Shown: positions 1 through 11,365 of the stretch, piece by piece
How the letters are laid out: the number at the start of each line of letters is the position of its first letter
Position numbering within the stretch: position 1 is the first letter of the stretch
Source: Lindgomyces ingoldianus
Lineage: Eukaryota > Ascomycota > Dothideomycetes > Pleosporales > Lindgomycetaceae
Length of the DNA: 64,000 bases
Direction: 5' to 3'
Assembly: GCF_010093535.1 (NCBI RefSeq)
Contig: NW_022985179.1
Location: 438,395-502,394, forward strand
Notes under the pieces: generated by a model
Database searches by the model: none
Told to the model about the DNA's origin: nothing
The model's input: only the letters and a program-made list of their open reading frames with translations
Translations under genes and position numbers: made by a program

Positions 1-461
1 GCAGCTCAGTCGTCCCGGACTGTTCAGCACGTGGATCAGTCAGGCCATCATCCGAAAACTCGGATTCTGAATCCGAGAGATCTTCCCAAGGGGTCCTATC
101 GCCACTAATAATCTCAGTCGCTATAAAACGTAAGCAAGCCTCTCGGAACTAGTAGCTTGATGACTTTACCTTCTTGTATGACCGTCTCGAGGCTCTGTAG
201 CAACTCGATTACCCTGTCTTTGATATGTGATGCTTCGCGGAGCTTGTAGTCTAACGAGCTCTTGCCCTTGCGATGAGCTGCAAGGTTAGCACACCACAGT
301 CGAAAGCGCCCGAGCTCATCACTGATGCTGCCTCTAGGTATTTTGCATTTAATGGCTACATTAGCTTGAGCTAGGCTGCTGCAAGCCTGTTGGAAGCCGG
401 CAAAACACGCCCGGACATGGGTCGCAATGGAAGACAAATCTTCTGGTCCGCTCGGTGCCAT
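1..461 (-). CDS. Partial conserved fungal protein, 5' part only (runs off the left edge)
   Basis: The first exon runs from the ATG at 461 to 170. A 49-nt intron (169-121) has donor GTAAAG and acceptor TATAG. The frame then continues in 120-1 and leaves the window. The visible part has an N-terminal helical region with Ser-Asp-Glu-Leu-Gly-Arg-Phe and Ala-His-Arg-Lys-Gly-Lys-Ser-Ser-Leu-Asp signatures, followed by an acidic stretch (GDRTPWEDLSDSESE). This resembles the N-terminus of a large group of fungal proteins of unknown function that often carry zinc fingers or other modules further on; that is recall, not a search. It starts 298 bp from the divergent DUF7580-type gene, so they may share a promoter. 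No function is proposed. Confidence 0.6.
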
Positions 462-759
462 GACACAAGCCGTTGTGCTACTTCATAGCATGTTCTGGAG
501 ATGAGGCGCTGTCTGTTAGGAACGATGGTTAATGAGGGTGTCTTGCGTGAGACAAGATGAGGCTGAAGAAATTGGGGTCCGATTCGCTGCTAAATTCAGC
601 ACGTGCAGCGCACCTTGCTTCGTCAGAAGCTCAGCCTGGTCGAACACCAACACCCTTCTTTACATCCTATGTCCTACCTTCTAAGATATTTGCAACAGTG
701 TGAGCGGTCCGATTCTTCTCTATTCGTGCATCATCCCCCGCCTCAGAGGCTTTTCCTCA

Positions 760-2736
760 ATGTCAGGCTTCGAAATCGCCGGGGTGGTCCTTGGATCGCT
801 TCCCCTCATCATCAGTGCATTAGAGCACTACGCCGAAGGAATTGCGACAGCAAAACGCTTCTGGAAATACAAAACGGAGTTGAGGTCTCTCATCCTGCAA
901 GTCAACACCGAGCGTGGGATATTCATCAACACTCTAGAGCAGCTGCTCACAGGTATTGTCCGAGGAGAGCACATGGACGATTTTCTCTCCAATCGCGATC
1001 TTTGGAAGGAAAAATATGTAGACGCAAAGTTAAAATCGCGCCTGAGAGGCGCGTATGATATCTACCTTGGCAATGTCCGGGGCATGGAAATTGAGTTAAG
1101 GAAGATGATGGAGAAGCTCGTTTTAGGCCCCGATGGAAAGGCGAGTGTGTTCTCCTGTACTTGAATACCTCTCATGGCCTGTGGGCGGACCCCTGCCCTT
1201 TCCCACGAACCCCTTCAATCCAGTCCGCATTCTTAAGTTTAACACCCTTATGGTGCTGCTACTGAGACCAATTAGGCCTCGCCATACTTCTTGAGAAGTA
1301 TTTAAAGGATACTTACCGATGATTAACCAGCACTGCCGTATTCTCTTGCCGCTCTAGGATCACGACTAACATGCTAATAGCCTCAATTCACCGACCCTAG
1401 CACATTCAAACAGGAATATCGGCGACTGAAGTTTAGCATCAGTAAATCTGAATATTCAGATGTCCTCAAAAATCTCAAGAATTACAATCAACAGTTGACC
1501 CGCTTAACGAAGCAGTCCCTGGAGCTAGAGCCAACTCGATCCACCGAGAACAAAAATCGATGTCCCAATTTCAAGGCTTTTCAAAGCTATGCGAGGAGCC
1601 TGTATACAACCCTCAAATCAGGCTGGCGTTGCGGATGTCCGGGCCATGCCGTTAACCTGCGATTAGAGAACAGGAGCAACAAACTCGCAACCGAGGATGA
1701 AATTCTGGAAAAGACGCCTTTCCGGGTGATCTTCTCCTATACCACCAGCTCAGAGGCCTCGGCATCCATGTGGGACTGGAAAGAGGCTGATATCAGATGG
1801 ATTGCGGATACACCCACACAACGCACGCCATTATTGCCATGTGCGCATAACGCTATAGGTCCCGGCACTAAACGGAGGGTACGGTTTGAGCAGATCGGTA
1901 TTCAAGTCCAAACCACAACAGGATCAACGGGAACAACGATAGTTGCATCAAAGCGGTCGACGCCCTCCAGCCCGGCGTATAGCCAAATACAGGATCTCTG
2001 CAAGACGATAGCCAAGCTGCAGCAGCCATACCAAGAGCTTTGCATCGGCTACCTCCTTGACAGCGTACAGAGAAAGCATGGCATATATCTGCTAGACCCG
2101 CCTATAACATGCCAACCGCAGCAATGGGCAACGTACTCACTCAAAGAAGTACTCGCCCGGAATCCCAATGTGAAGCGGCGGTTGACTCAGCAAGACAAGC
2201 TCCGAGTTGCCGTGGATTTAGCCTCGAGCGTTCTGCAACTGTATAAAACTCCGTGGATAGAAGAACAGTTGGCGAAGGACGACGTTTTCTTTATACACCG
2301 ACCAGGGGCCTCGCTTTACGACCATCCATATGTCTGCCGCAGATTCACACCCCAAATAACCACGGGAACGCCGTCGACACCCGGGTCGGCACCGTCGTGC
2401 AGAGTAATCCGCAACCAGACGCTCTTTACTCTGGGCATCCTCCTCATCGAGCTTTGGTACGGAAAACCTATTGAGGCACTCAGTATGCCTAGCGACCTAG
2501 ACTGCCGGGGGACGCCAGGCGTTGAATGGTGTACTGCAGATCGGATTGTGGAAAATGAGATTGAATTTGAAGCAGGAAAATGTTACTCAGAGGCCGTAAG
2601 ACGCTGTATCAGGTGCGACTTCGACCGAAAGGATATGAGTCTTGAGAACGAGAGTTTCCAACAGGCGGTATACGATGGGGTGGTGGCGCTGCTGGAGACA
2701 ACATTGCAGCAGTTCACCGGGAGCAGCCTCGATTGA
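760..2736 (+). CDS. HeLo-like / DUF7580 domain protein
   Basis: Predicted 578 aa from exons 760-1140 and 1381-2736. The N-terminus (MSGFEIAGVVLGSLPLIIS) is the hydrophobic helical start typical of fungal HeLo/prion-inhibition-like proteins. The C-terminal half has the DUF7580 kinase-like layout: a helix around KLRVAVDLASSVLQLY, a tryptophan-containing segment, then TLFTLGILLIELWYGKPI. Exon 1 ends in phase 0 at AAG|GCGAGT and exon 2 opens after TAATAG, so the 240-nt intron looks like a GC-AG intron. No GT donor nearby gives an open frame into the continuation DPSTFKQEYRR. Family members are often linked to NLR-type or cell-death genes in fungi, but the role of this one is unknown. If the GC donor is not used, the gene is broken. 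Confidence 0.7.
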
Positions 2737-3875
2737 AGATAGGAAACTAGTAGCAACTTGGTGCACGAACAAGACGGAATGATGGCTTGAGCTTGTTACC
2801 AGAGCCATCCAAACAGCCCAAAGGGTGCAAATGAAGGCGACGTAATGCATGAAGTGTTAGGTCCACCTCCAGGATCGTCATGAGCAGCGATTCTTTGTGT
2901 ATCGTCATTACTGTGCATCGGCCGCATGAATAACGGATTATAAACGAGGACAAAGCTGATGTTTCGATGTTTGACCTTGACATTGGCTTAATGCGCAGAC
3001 ACATGATCTGATTAAAGGATACATGTGGACTCTAGCCGACGGATGGCGGGTTAGGGCAAGGAGATCTCGACCGTGCATTATCGATGGATGGCTCCATATC
3101 AACTGACCTGAAAATAGTCACACGAGGCGGGCTGCAGCCTTATATCAGGGCACATCTCATGAAGCGGGGGCGGTGATTGGACTAGCGGCACAGGGGGGGA
3201 AAGGGAGGGGGGGTGTTGAAAGGCGGGTTGGGAGAGAGGGCCAGGTGCAAAGGGGGCATTCCTTCAGGGTCCGACTGGAGGCCTTGGCGGGAGGGAGCGG
3301 TCCCGCGGCTAGCTCTGGCCGCTGCCCTTGAGTGACGCCGGCTGAAGTGGTGACGGGCGCGAGCGACCAACTAATCTCGCAGCAATCATAATCACGCCTG
3401 GATGCGTTCAGCTATATAATGAAGGGCTGGCTGTGCCACCGCATAGTACCCCATTGACAGGTGTCTGTTTTTATTCGCAGTCCCTTTGCGGAGTCGCCCT
3501 TCCTCGCAATACTCGGCCGCGGCAGCAGGATTGCAGCAAGGAGCCCCCCCCCCTCAGTCGCAGGAGCATCGCAGAGCAGCTTCGCCTAGACAGCTCCAGC
3601 ACAGCTCCAGCACAGCTCCGACCGTCGCAGCGGCAGCTCTGCTCGACCTCGCACGCCGACTGTCGCCCCCCTTGTGCGTGACGGCATCCTGTCAAACAAG
3701 TCAGGCCTTGTCGACCATTCACTGCCGCCGCCTGTAACTTTCCGGAGGCTGAAACGCGCAAGGTCCTTCCTGCGTCCCAGTGGTGCAACTCCAGGACCAC
3801 ACCCACTACCAAGTACTTACCGCAGCTCTGGAATCTGGATATGTATTCAAGTGTCCGGCCGCTTGCTACCTCGCC
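2737..3875. other. Intergenic region and probable 5' leader
   Basis: No supportable gene. It holds a G-rich stretch near 3188-3240 and C runs near 3545. From about 3480 a CT-rich tract leads into the next gene, as expected of a long 5' untranslated leader. An ATG at 3780 is in frame with the next gene but lies in this leader-like sequence. Confidence 0.5.
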
Positions 3876-5042
3876 ATGACCGCTGCCGACCTCACTGACC
3901 TCACTGACCTCACCGACCTCACCGACTTCTCCTCCACTCCTCCTCCTCCTCCCTCCTCCTCCACCTCCCTTGAGGCCCTTCATGCCGACCACCTCGCCCT
4001 CCAACCCAAGGCAATGACGACCCCAAGCGCCCCTGTCCCAGGGGCCAGCTTGGAAGAAGCAGACTGCTGCAGCCTCTCTCGCCAGACGGGCAACACCAGC
4101 GAGGGCAGCCACCACCGCCGTCCCACAACCCCGCGGGCGCAGACCGACCCCTCGCCAGACTCCCTTCCCACCCACCACCCACGACCGCGGAACCGCTCTC
4201 CCTACTCACGCTCCCACTTCCGCTCGCACAGCAGCTCCAGCTCGCTCTCCGCTCCCCCAATGACGCGGGCACACTCCCTACCGACTGTCATGAGCCCAAC
4301 CGGCCACCTCGCGCTCTCCCCCTCCCCAACGCCCCTGGCTCGCCCCTCCTCGCCCCTTCGCTCCCCAAAGCGAACGCGCAGCCCCTTCAGAACAGCAGAA
4401 GACTCGTTCATACACTCTGGCGCACCAAGCGTGTGCGACATATCAGAGGATGCCGAATTGGAACTGACGCCCAAGCCAGGAGGCGCATTGTCTCACACGA
4501 CCCCGATTCAGTCACCCCTGGCCAATTTCTACAGCAATTCCAACTCTCTCTCCAGGACTGGTAGGCGAAGGCCCGCCTCGCCCTTGCACCAAGTCTCTGT
4601 CCCGTTCGGAACCGCCACCAGCACTCCCGCTATTAGCACGCCGACGTCCACCCACTCCTCTCCCCTGCTCTCGGCTTCCAAGTTCAACGAACCCTTCCCA
4701 GGCATGAACGCCCACTATCCGTCTTCACTCACGTCGTCCTCGGTTCCATCCACTCCGACCTCGATGCGCTCACGAAGCCCCTCCATCTCATCCCTCGAAA
4801 CGATTCCAGACACGCCCGACGCAGAGGCAGAGGCAATCGAGGCAGACCGCATTGCCCGCCTGAAAGCGGCTGCAGACAGAGAGAAGGAAGGCACAGATGG
4901 CGCGAGGAGATCCAGCTTGGACGTGCCGGGCGGCAGCGGACGCACCCTTGGATTCGGCAAGCGGGACTCCAGGAAGAGGTGGAGCGTGTGCGGCGCTGAG
5001 AGACGAGGAGATCTCGACTTAGAGACCATCTGGGAGGACTGA
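3876..5042 (+). CDS. Ser/Pro/Thr-rich disordered protein ('basic proline-rich' type)
   Basis: Single exon, 388 aa from the ATG at 3876; an in-frame ATG at 3780 would add 32 residues. I prefer 3876 because the upstream stretch does not look conserved. The body is low complexity with many SPS, RSP and TPTS segments, so it is probably disordered and phosphorylated. A short charged helix (IEADRIARLKAAADREKEG) precedes the C-terminus GKRDSRKRWSVCGAERRG, then DLDLETIWED. That terminal block is what I recall as the conserved signature of a Pezizomycotina family annotated 'basic proline-rich protein'; its function is unknown. A four-unit LTD repeat sits near the N-terminus. Confidence 0.75.
   Translation: MTAADLTDLTDLTDLTDFSSTPPPPPSSSTSLEALHADHLALQPKAMTTPSAPVPGASLEEADCCSLSRQTGNTSEGSHHRRPTTPRAQTDPSPDSLPTHHPRPRNRSPYSRSHFRSHSSSSSLSAPPMTRAHSLPTVMSPTGHLALSPSPTPLARPSSPLRSPKRTRSPFRTAEDSFIHSGAPSVCDISEDAELELTPKPGGALSHTTPIQSPLANFYSNSNSLSRTGRRRPASPLHQVSVPFGTATSTPAISTPTSTHSSPLLSASKFNEPFPGMNAHYPSSLTSSSVPSTPTSMRSRSPSISSLETIPDTPDAEAEAIEADRIARLKAAADREKEGTDGARRSSLDVPGGSGRTLGFGKRDSRKRWSVCGAERRGDLDLETIWED
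3891..3926 (+). repeat. 9-bp tandem repeat coding Leu-Thr-Asp, four units
   Basis: Four consecutive units, two CTCACTGAC then two CTCACCGAC, encode LTD four times just after the chosen start codon. Units differ only by a synonymous T/C change. Because the unit is a multiple of three, copy number can vary without frameshift. Confidence 0.9.
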
Positions 5043-5861
5043 AAGTGAAATCTTCCGCCACCAAAAAATTGGCTGAAGGGGACTGGGTGGTAGGTCAATT
5101 GCAGAAAGACCCGAACCATCCAAGCCAGGCATGAATGGTCTATGTGTACTTCATTACCGGAAGAGACTCACGGCATTCTAAGGCGTTCACGGTACGTAGG
5201 CTGCAGCCTTGATTTAATGGTGGCTTTTTATCCGGCTGGCTTGTTCAATAGGCATCTGCACCTCATGGTTTGGTCTTTTCGATTCTCGGGATGCGGGTCT
5301 TGAAATGCGGACGAATGGGCATGGAGACGTTGGATTCGCAACATACAGCAAGCAAAGCACAAAGGCACAAACCACACACAATGAGAGATTCACATCAGCA
5401 TGATACCCTCCTGCGGCACACTACGGGCATGGAGCATGGGGTTCTTTTTTTTTCTTTTGGGACGATCAGCAGACTTAGCATGGCGGCTTCAGCAAAGGAA
5501 GGGTTTTGGAGTAGCTAGCCTTGTACACTGAAATCAAAGTCTCCTTCATACGATGCATTGGCACTAACGGAGAATTATTTGTGATCGTGAGGGATTGGGG
5601 GGGTTCTAGAGCTGTCAAAATGTCTTGGCCGATGACGAAAGAGCTCTCGTGTTTGGTGGGGTGAGTAGAGCTCACGCCCTCAACATCACATCGTCTTGCA
5701 GGCTCTTTAATAGCTCTGGCTTTGTTCTGAAAACTTGGAGGATACACTCTTTTTCATATTGACGTATTCCTCCTTTCACCACACACATTTTTCTGACGAT
5801 CAAGCTCACCGCCACAACATCCACACCCTCAATCCTGCTTCCCTTCCACCCACCCTCCAAA
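5043..5861. other. Intergenic region
   Basis: The 3' flank of the proline-rich gene and upstream region of the oxidoreductase. It contains a T-rich tract near 5444-5460 and a CT/CA-rich leader from about 5760. No gene is supported; the small ORFs here have no recognisable domain. Confidence 0.5.
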
Positions 5862-6863
5862 ATGATAAACTTTGGCATCATAGGCACCGGCTGGATCACC
5901 ACCTCCTTTGTCGCCGGCGCCCACGCAACCTCCAAATGGAACCTATCAGCCGTATACTCCCGCTCCTCCGACTCCGCAAAACACTTCGCTTCCAAATACG
6001 ACCAACCTATCAAAACCCACACCACTATCTCCTCCCTCGCCGCCGACACTAACATTTCCGCCGTCTACATCGCCTCCCCGAATTCCCTGCACTTCGTGCA
6101 AGCGGCGGAGTTGCTGAAGGCAGGGAAACACGTTATCCTGGAGAAACCGGCGACCAGTACGGGCACAGAGCTGGATAAACTATTCGAACTCGCAAAGGAA
6201 AACAACGTATTCTTACTAGAAGCCTACCGGCACCTCCACGAACGCAATTTCAAAATCCTGCAATACAACCTTCCCTGTCTCGGGCCCATCTACGGCGCTA
6301 GCTTGACGTACGCGCAGTATTCGAGTCGGTACGATAAAGTCTTAGCAGGAGAGACGCCGAATATCTTTAGTTTGGAGTATTCCGGGGGTGCGTTGGTGGA
6401 TCTGGGGGTTTATTGCGTGGCTGCTGCTGTTGCGCTGTTTGGCGCACCGAGGGAGAGTGTGTATCATCCGGTGGTGATTAGTACTGGTGCTGATGGCGCT
6501 GGGTTCATGTTGCTGAAGTATGAGGGTTTCAGCGTTGCTATCAATTTCAGCAAGATCTATAACTCAGCAACTCCAAGTGAGGTTTATGGGGAGAAGGGAA
6601 CGCTCGTCACACCGAGTATTACAGATATTGAGAGGGTGGAGTTTGTTGATTCGCAGAAGAAGGGAGAGAAAGAGGAGCGTGGCGAGGAGAAGGAACATTT
6701 GAATTTGAAAGAGGAGGCGGAAGAATTTGCGCGGATTATTGAAGAGCAGGATAAGGAGGCGGCGAGGAAGTGGGAGAGGATTAGCAGGACGGTGGTGGGG
6801 ATTACGGAGAAGGTAAGGAGGGATAATGGGTTGTTGTTTAAGGTAGAGAAGGAGGCACTGTGA
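5862..6863 (+). CDS. Gfo/Idh/MocA family NAD(P)-dependent oxidoreductase
   Basis: Single exon, 333 aa, usual length for the family. The N-terminal Rossmann fold starts at residue 2 with INFGIIGTGWIT, a GxGxx dinucleotide-binding motif. The characteristic EKP motif is in GKHVILEKPATST near residue 93, with the conserved lysine. The C-terminal half carries GGALVDLGVYCV, the region that contributes the substrate pocket in dimeric dihydrodiol dehydrogenases and D-xylose 1-dehydrogenases. An acidic, lysine-rich insert near residues 265-290 is unusual. The substrate cannot be read from sequence; oxidation of a sugar or trans-dihydrodiol in the cytosol is the family expectation. Confidence 0.88.
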   Translation: MINFGIIGTGWITTSFVAGAHATSKWNLSAVYSRSSDSAKHFASKYDQPIKTHTTISSLAADTNISAVYIASPNSLHFVQAAELLKAGKHVILEKPATSTGTELDKLFELAKENNVFLLEAYRHLHERNFKILQYNLPCLGPIYGASLTYAQYSSRYDKVLAGETPNIFSLEYSGGALVDLGVYCVAAAVALFGAPRESVYHPVVISTGADGAGFMLLKYEGFSVAINFSKIYNSATPSEVYGEKGTLVTPSITDIERVEFVDSQKKGEKEERGEEKEHLNLKEEAEEFARIIEEQDKEAARKWERISRTVVGITEKVRRDNGLLFKVEKEAL

Positions 6864-9105
6864 TGGGTGGTGAGGAGTTTGGAGAGCTTAGGGATGGGAG
6901 CGGGGATGGTGGGGGGTGGGATATTGGATTTTGATTTGGAGTCGATGCGGAGGTCTTGGGCTGGGCGTGTATTGTCAGGTGAAGAATTAGAACTGAAGAA
7001 AGTGTTTGTAGGAGGATATATGTTGTGGAGAGCACGAAGACGATTGGTCGGCTCTTGTATGCGGTTTGTAGAGCGAACCAAAGCATTGATATCTAATCTG
7101 AGGCAGATCCGAATGAGTGGGGAATGCCATGCAGTGTCTTCCTGGTCATGTGGAGTGAAATGGAAAAGTTCACAATCGTTCACACAAACCCAGTGCGGTA
7201 CATGAGTGAGAGATTCCCTTCCTTTAACTATGTATTATAATTATAAATCTCCGGATATTGATCATTTCACACGCTGGAGCGTCGGTCTTGAAAGCATAGA
7301 AGTCCAGCAAACACTAACTCTCCCAGGCAGCTCCTCATCGTCTCCATCCCCAATAAGCACCACTAAAGAATGTTCCTGTAATGAGCTAGAACTAGAAGAA
7401 CTCACCAAACAGCCATGCACGAAATATGCAGTATCCTCTAATTGATCTGAGTCCAGATTAGCGTCAATCCTCTCATCTGGATTATTTCTTGCGAACTCAG
7501 GCAAGTGCTCTCGTCAAGATTTGGCTAGTGTAACATACTCTCCAGAGTCGCAAGATTGTAACACATAACGCCCCCCCTTGCCTTCTTGTTGCACATATCC
7601 CCCCCCCCCCCCCTGCCCAAATACTCGTCGCTGTCTGAAAATATGATGGGAGAGAGGCTTGCTAGCAGAAATAGTTCGTGGAAAACACAGACGATGCAAG
7701 AGAAAGGATTTAGAGAAGGGGCAGAGCATGTGCACCCCGCGTAACCAGCAACTAGTAGGCAGTGGCCTAAAGGTCGGGCTCTAGCTCCGACTCCTTTCTT
7801 CCAAATCAGGACGACACACGATGAAAGGACGATCCCAATCGCCCTCTCCCTAGGCATGCAAGGAAACAAAGCACGAGAACAAAGCCATCGGCTATGATCG
7901 GCCGCCGCCGTTTTCAATAGCAGACTAACCGTTCAACCCGTCTGTCTCAGCTGCAGTGCTCGCACGATAGGCATCCAGGACTTGACCGGTGTATCAGGAA
8001 TACTCAAAGGGGGTCTGTATACCAGTGTGTGCAGTGGTGGTATACGCGGGGTTCCTGGAACTCCTCCTTTGTGTGACATGTCTCTGTGAGAGGCTGGAGC
8101 TGTTAGTCTGTATTCCACAATCACCCCCTTCCGCCATCCTTGAGCCATGGTCAATGTTTCACTAGAGCCTGGGATACATTCTTTGTCATCTGAGGCTTAA
8201 CGATACTGTTGGTTAAGCGGAAGGACTGCCGGTAATCCGGGAAGATGTCGAAATTTTGTTCACCAATAATGCTTACATTTCGCCATGGATATGCAGTACC
8301 TTGGTTCACCAACCCCGCAGTGATGTATGCGTGACACGGACTCCATCCTTCTATCAGTCCATTCCAGCACAAGATAGGAGATGATGACTTGAGCTAGCCC
8401 TGAATGTTTGGACGAGTGCTGTCCATTCGTTTCAAGGCTAAGTACCACATAAGATCGAGCCAAAAACCATGCTGTAGGGCAAGTGGCTAGACTTCCTTTG
8501 TTTTCCCAGCTCTAGCCAGGAGGCGTACCAAAATTCTCAATGGGGCGCCTGCAGTAGCCGCGTCTCCTGCAGCTGGAAAGAGCTGTCGAATTTCCGTGGA
8601 GAATCTTGCATCAAGGGAAGGGAAAGGGAACCTAGAAGCGAGAAGGATTAGCGCAAGTGATGGGTGATTCCCGAAATGTGCAGATCCGTAGTCAGCCATG
8701 GCTTGATGCGGATGTGCGGACATTTGAAGGAACACGGAGGTTGGTATCGGGGTTGGTGAGAGCCGAATGCTTATCAGCGGTTCCCCGGTCTTGGTTTTCG
8801 GACCCTAACTTGGGTGCGCCAAGCTAAGGCCCAAAGGTCGATAGAGAAATTACGTTGAATGATGCGAGTCGTTGCATCCTTGGCTGATCATTGGTTTACT
8901 ATACACATTCACTACTCGAGAGGCGTTTGCTTGTCGACAAAAGAAAAAACCATACTACGGTTTAGTGCAAGAAACATATAGTATCCAGGTCACCAGTCAT
9001 AAGTCTACCTACTCTCTAAACTACTATAAAATAGCACGGTCTCAATTTACTCGCTATCAAGTTCTCGCTTCTCTGAAAGTCACATAGCGCTCCCGCATCC
9101 AAACC
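6864..9105. other. Gene-poor region
   Basis: No supportable intact gene on either strand over 2.2 kb. The short ORFs, for example on the minus strand around 7525-7917 and 8487-8735, show no domain, no conserved motif and no sensible splice structure. A long C homopolymer lies near 7600. Confidence 0.5.
7571..7613 (+). repeat. C-homopolymer tracts (7 and 15 C)
   Basis: Runs of 7 C (7571-7577) and 15 C (7599-7613) separated by 21 bases. A tract this long in noncoding DNA is length-unstable and prone to sequencing error. Confidence 0.85.
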
Positions 9106-10620
9106 CTATATTTCCTCTACACTCGCATCATTCGATTCCAGCACCACGGAATCTTTCCCAATCCAAGCCCCGTTCTCAGCTACCGCCGATACATACATCG
9201 GTCATTCTGGTCGGCACCTCCTGTATACGAACCCATAGCATTGGGATCCAGTGGCATCGTAAGAATTATGTAGTAGTCTTTGGGAGTATTAGCGACAGTT
9301 ACATTCTCTCCAGGACGAGCTTCAACAATGTAAGTCAGCAGTCAGTGCGGACCATTACGAGAGAAGAGAAGGTTGGCTCACCTCCAAGCATAGTATCGCA
9401 CAAACACATCGCATTGGTTGGTGGGCCTGTGTCCCAGTCCTGAAAACGAATCTCCAGGTAGGTGTGTAATCACGCATGTGGCTGGCCATGTAGTAGGTAG
9501 GGCAGTGGATGATGACGTCGCTGAAAAGCGCACTGCGTTGCCATAATGTGGTTTTATAGTTGGTAGATAGCTAGAGCTATAGACGTCGTGCCATGAACGA
9601 GTGTGATGATGGGAATGTAGGGCATAGAGAGCCAATGTTAGTGGCGAGGCCGACTAACCATTATTCTCCGGATGTTGTTTTCAGTGGTGATGTAGGAGTA
9701 GCCTTGGTGTAGTGTATTAGCTTAAGACTCAGGTAGTGGGTGGGAATGAAGTACTTTCATAGGCTCTCGTATTCAGATAAACTAGCCGGTTGGCCTTTTA
9801 TGAGCCCGTCTTCTGACAACGAAGACATTCGAGCCCGCCATATTCAGTAGCAGTAAGCAGCTCCTGATACTGTGGTTGCAGCCTAGTATCGCTTTGAAAT
9901 TGTTGTGCTCGTGGATGTTTTACGTCCTCGAGTTGACCAAGCACACAGTCTTATATTCGTTCATTTTACTCGTCAGCCATCGTAGCTCTAAAGAATGGCT
10001 TCTTAGACCTTTTTACAATGGCTGCGCCAAAACTGAGCCTCCGTTGGCAGAGCCACCAATAATCGTTATCTTGTCCGGATCCCCCAGAATCTTTGATATT
10101 CTTACAAACCCATAGAATTACCACTCTCTTATCTACAAGTCCGGCGTTAAGAGAGCCATCTCTCTTAATTTCTACCGAAGAAAGAAATCCACATGCTCTT
10201 TACGCTGAAGGGGACGTCAGCTTCTGTGGGCCGAGAAGATACGAATGAAATACTGAAGTAGTAATGGCCATCACCACCAAGAGGCATATCTAATACCTTG
10301 ATAACAAGCATAGCTCACGTCGACGATCAGATCATCTCGGCGCTGGCGCGTAACTACCCCTGGGGTCAATTACTGTACCGTAGCCGCTAAATACAGACTT
10401 GTTGAGATCTTCGATAAACATCCCCCTGATCAAAGATGTTTGGAAGAGCGTAGAGGACTGGAACGTAGGATTTTCGACGGAATAACCCAGAAGAAATTAT
10501 AGAATAATACACCTACCTCCATGCAAGAAGTATAACAGCAATGCTTATCTTTCGCAATACATGAGGTCGTCCAATGTGGAGAAGAATCAAAACGTTGTAT
10601 CCCTTGATTGGCTAGTTAGA
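9106..10620 (-). pseudogene. Decayed type-B carboxylesterase
   Basis: Pieces of a type-B carboxylesterase appear in the right order on the minus strand but in different frames. Near 10530 there is a possible oxyanion HGG motif (YFLHGGR). Near 10085-10020 lies DPDKITIIGGSANGGS, matching the nucleophile elbow usually written GESAGG, here with G for E and N for G. Near 9890-9830 a frame reads EYGGLECLRCQ. Around 9560-9440 SDVIIHCPTYYMASHM and WRFVFRTGT match the late-domain CP-x-x and YRYVF blocks. Around 9300-9240 KDYYIILTMPLDPNA matches the C-terminal YW-x-F-x-x-x-DPNA block. Several frame changes and stops (one after MYRR near 9185) separate them. The N-terminal boundary is uncertain. Confidence 0.6.
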
Positions 10621-10770
10621 TCCCTAAATGCTCTCCCTACACCTCTATTGCGGGGAATTTCGCCCAAGGTTCCTGGGAAACTACATGGGGACCTGCAGCC
10701 GTCTCTTTAGGTGCTAACTCCGGATCTTGAAAAAAGCCCAGGTACCGTACCCATGACTGAGAAACTATGT

Positions 10771-11365
10771 TCAAGGCGTCGTTGAAAGCTCGCAACTCAA
10801 GTTCTGTGAGCGAGTCAGTGCCTCTATAGACTTTATGAAAATTTTCAATTTGAAGACCAGGAAGGAGACTCGCATCAGCCCAACGCTAAAGAAGCGAACG
10901 GTATAAGAAATAAGAGCGGTGCGAAGTAGGATGAGGTGCTGGGATGAAACGATGGATAGAATGAGTGAATCGGCATCGGGACGGAACCGATTTGGATTGA
11001 ATATATCTGTTGTTATGTTGAAAATTAGGTTGCTGCCCAGTCCAGGAGCATTGATGAAATATTCTAGGCCGTATTGGCATGTCATGGTGCCCACCACGCA
11101 CTCCATGACCATGGTATGTAATTGTGTGCCGGCAAGCGTGGACATGGCGGGGCCGGGGAAGAGCGCATCCACATCAAGTAGACGTTAACCCAGAAGTGCG
11201 TTGAAGCTCTTTGCGGTTCATAGAACAACGAATTACCGGAAGCTTAATGAGAAACCCGCATCTACCTTGCACGTGAAGATCCGCACGATGAAGAGACGCT
11301 AGGATTTGGACGAGCCAAACTCGCTTATCGATCGTTCCTGTGTGAAATAGATTTGGAGGCCGCAT
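10771..11365 (-). other. Possible unrecognised gene fragment
   Basis: Two minus-strand open segments could form a gene: 11365 to about 11266 (starts MRPPNLFHTGTIDKRVWLVQ), then a GTAGAT donor, and a 133-codon frame to 10771 containing DALFPGPAMSTLAGTQLHTM and FNPNRFRPDADSLILSI. The composition looks protein-like, but I recognise no domain and the splice acceptor is unclear. It could also be a relic, as its neighbour is. Confidence 0.2.

Noticed and set aside
3471..4178. 235-codon minus-strand ORF
   Set aside because: Antisense to the leader and N-terminus of the proline-rich gene. Its Gly/Glu/Val repeats mirror the coding repeats.
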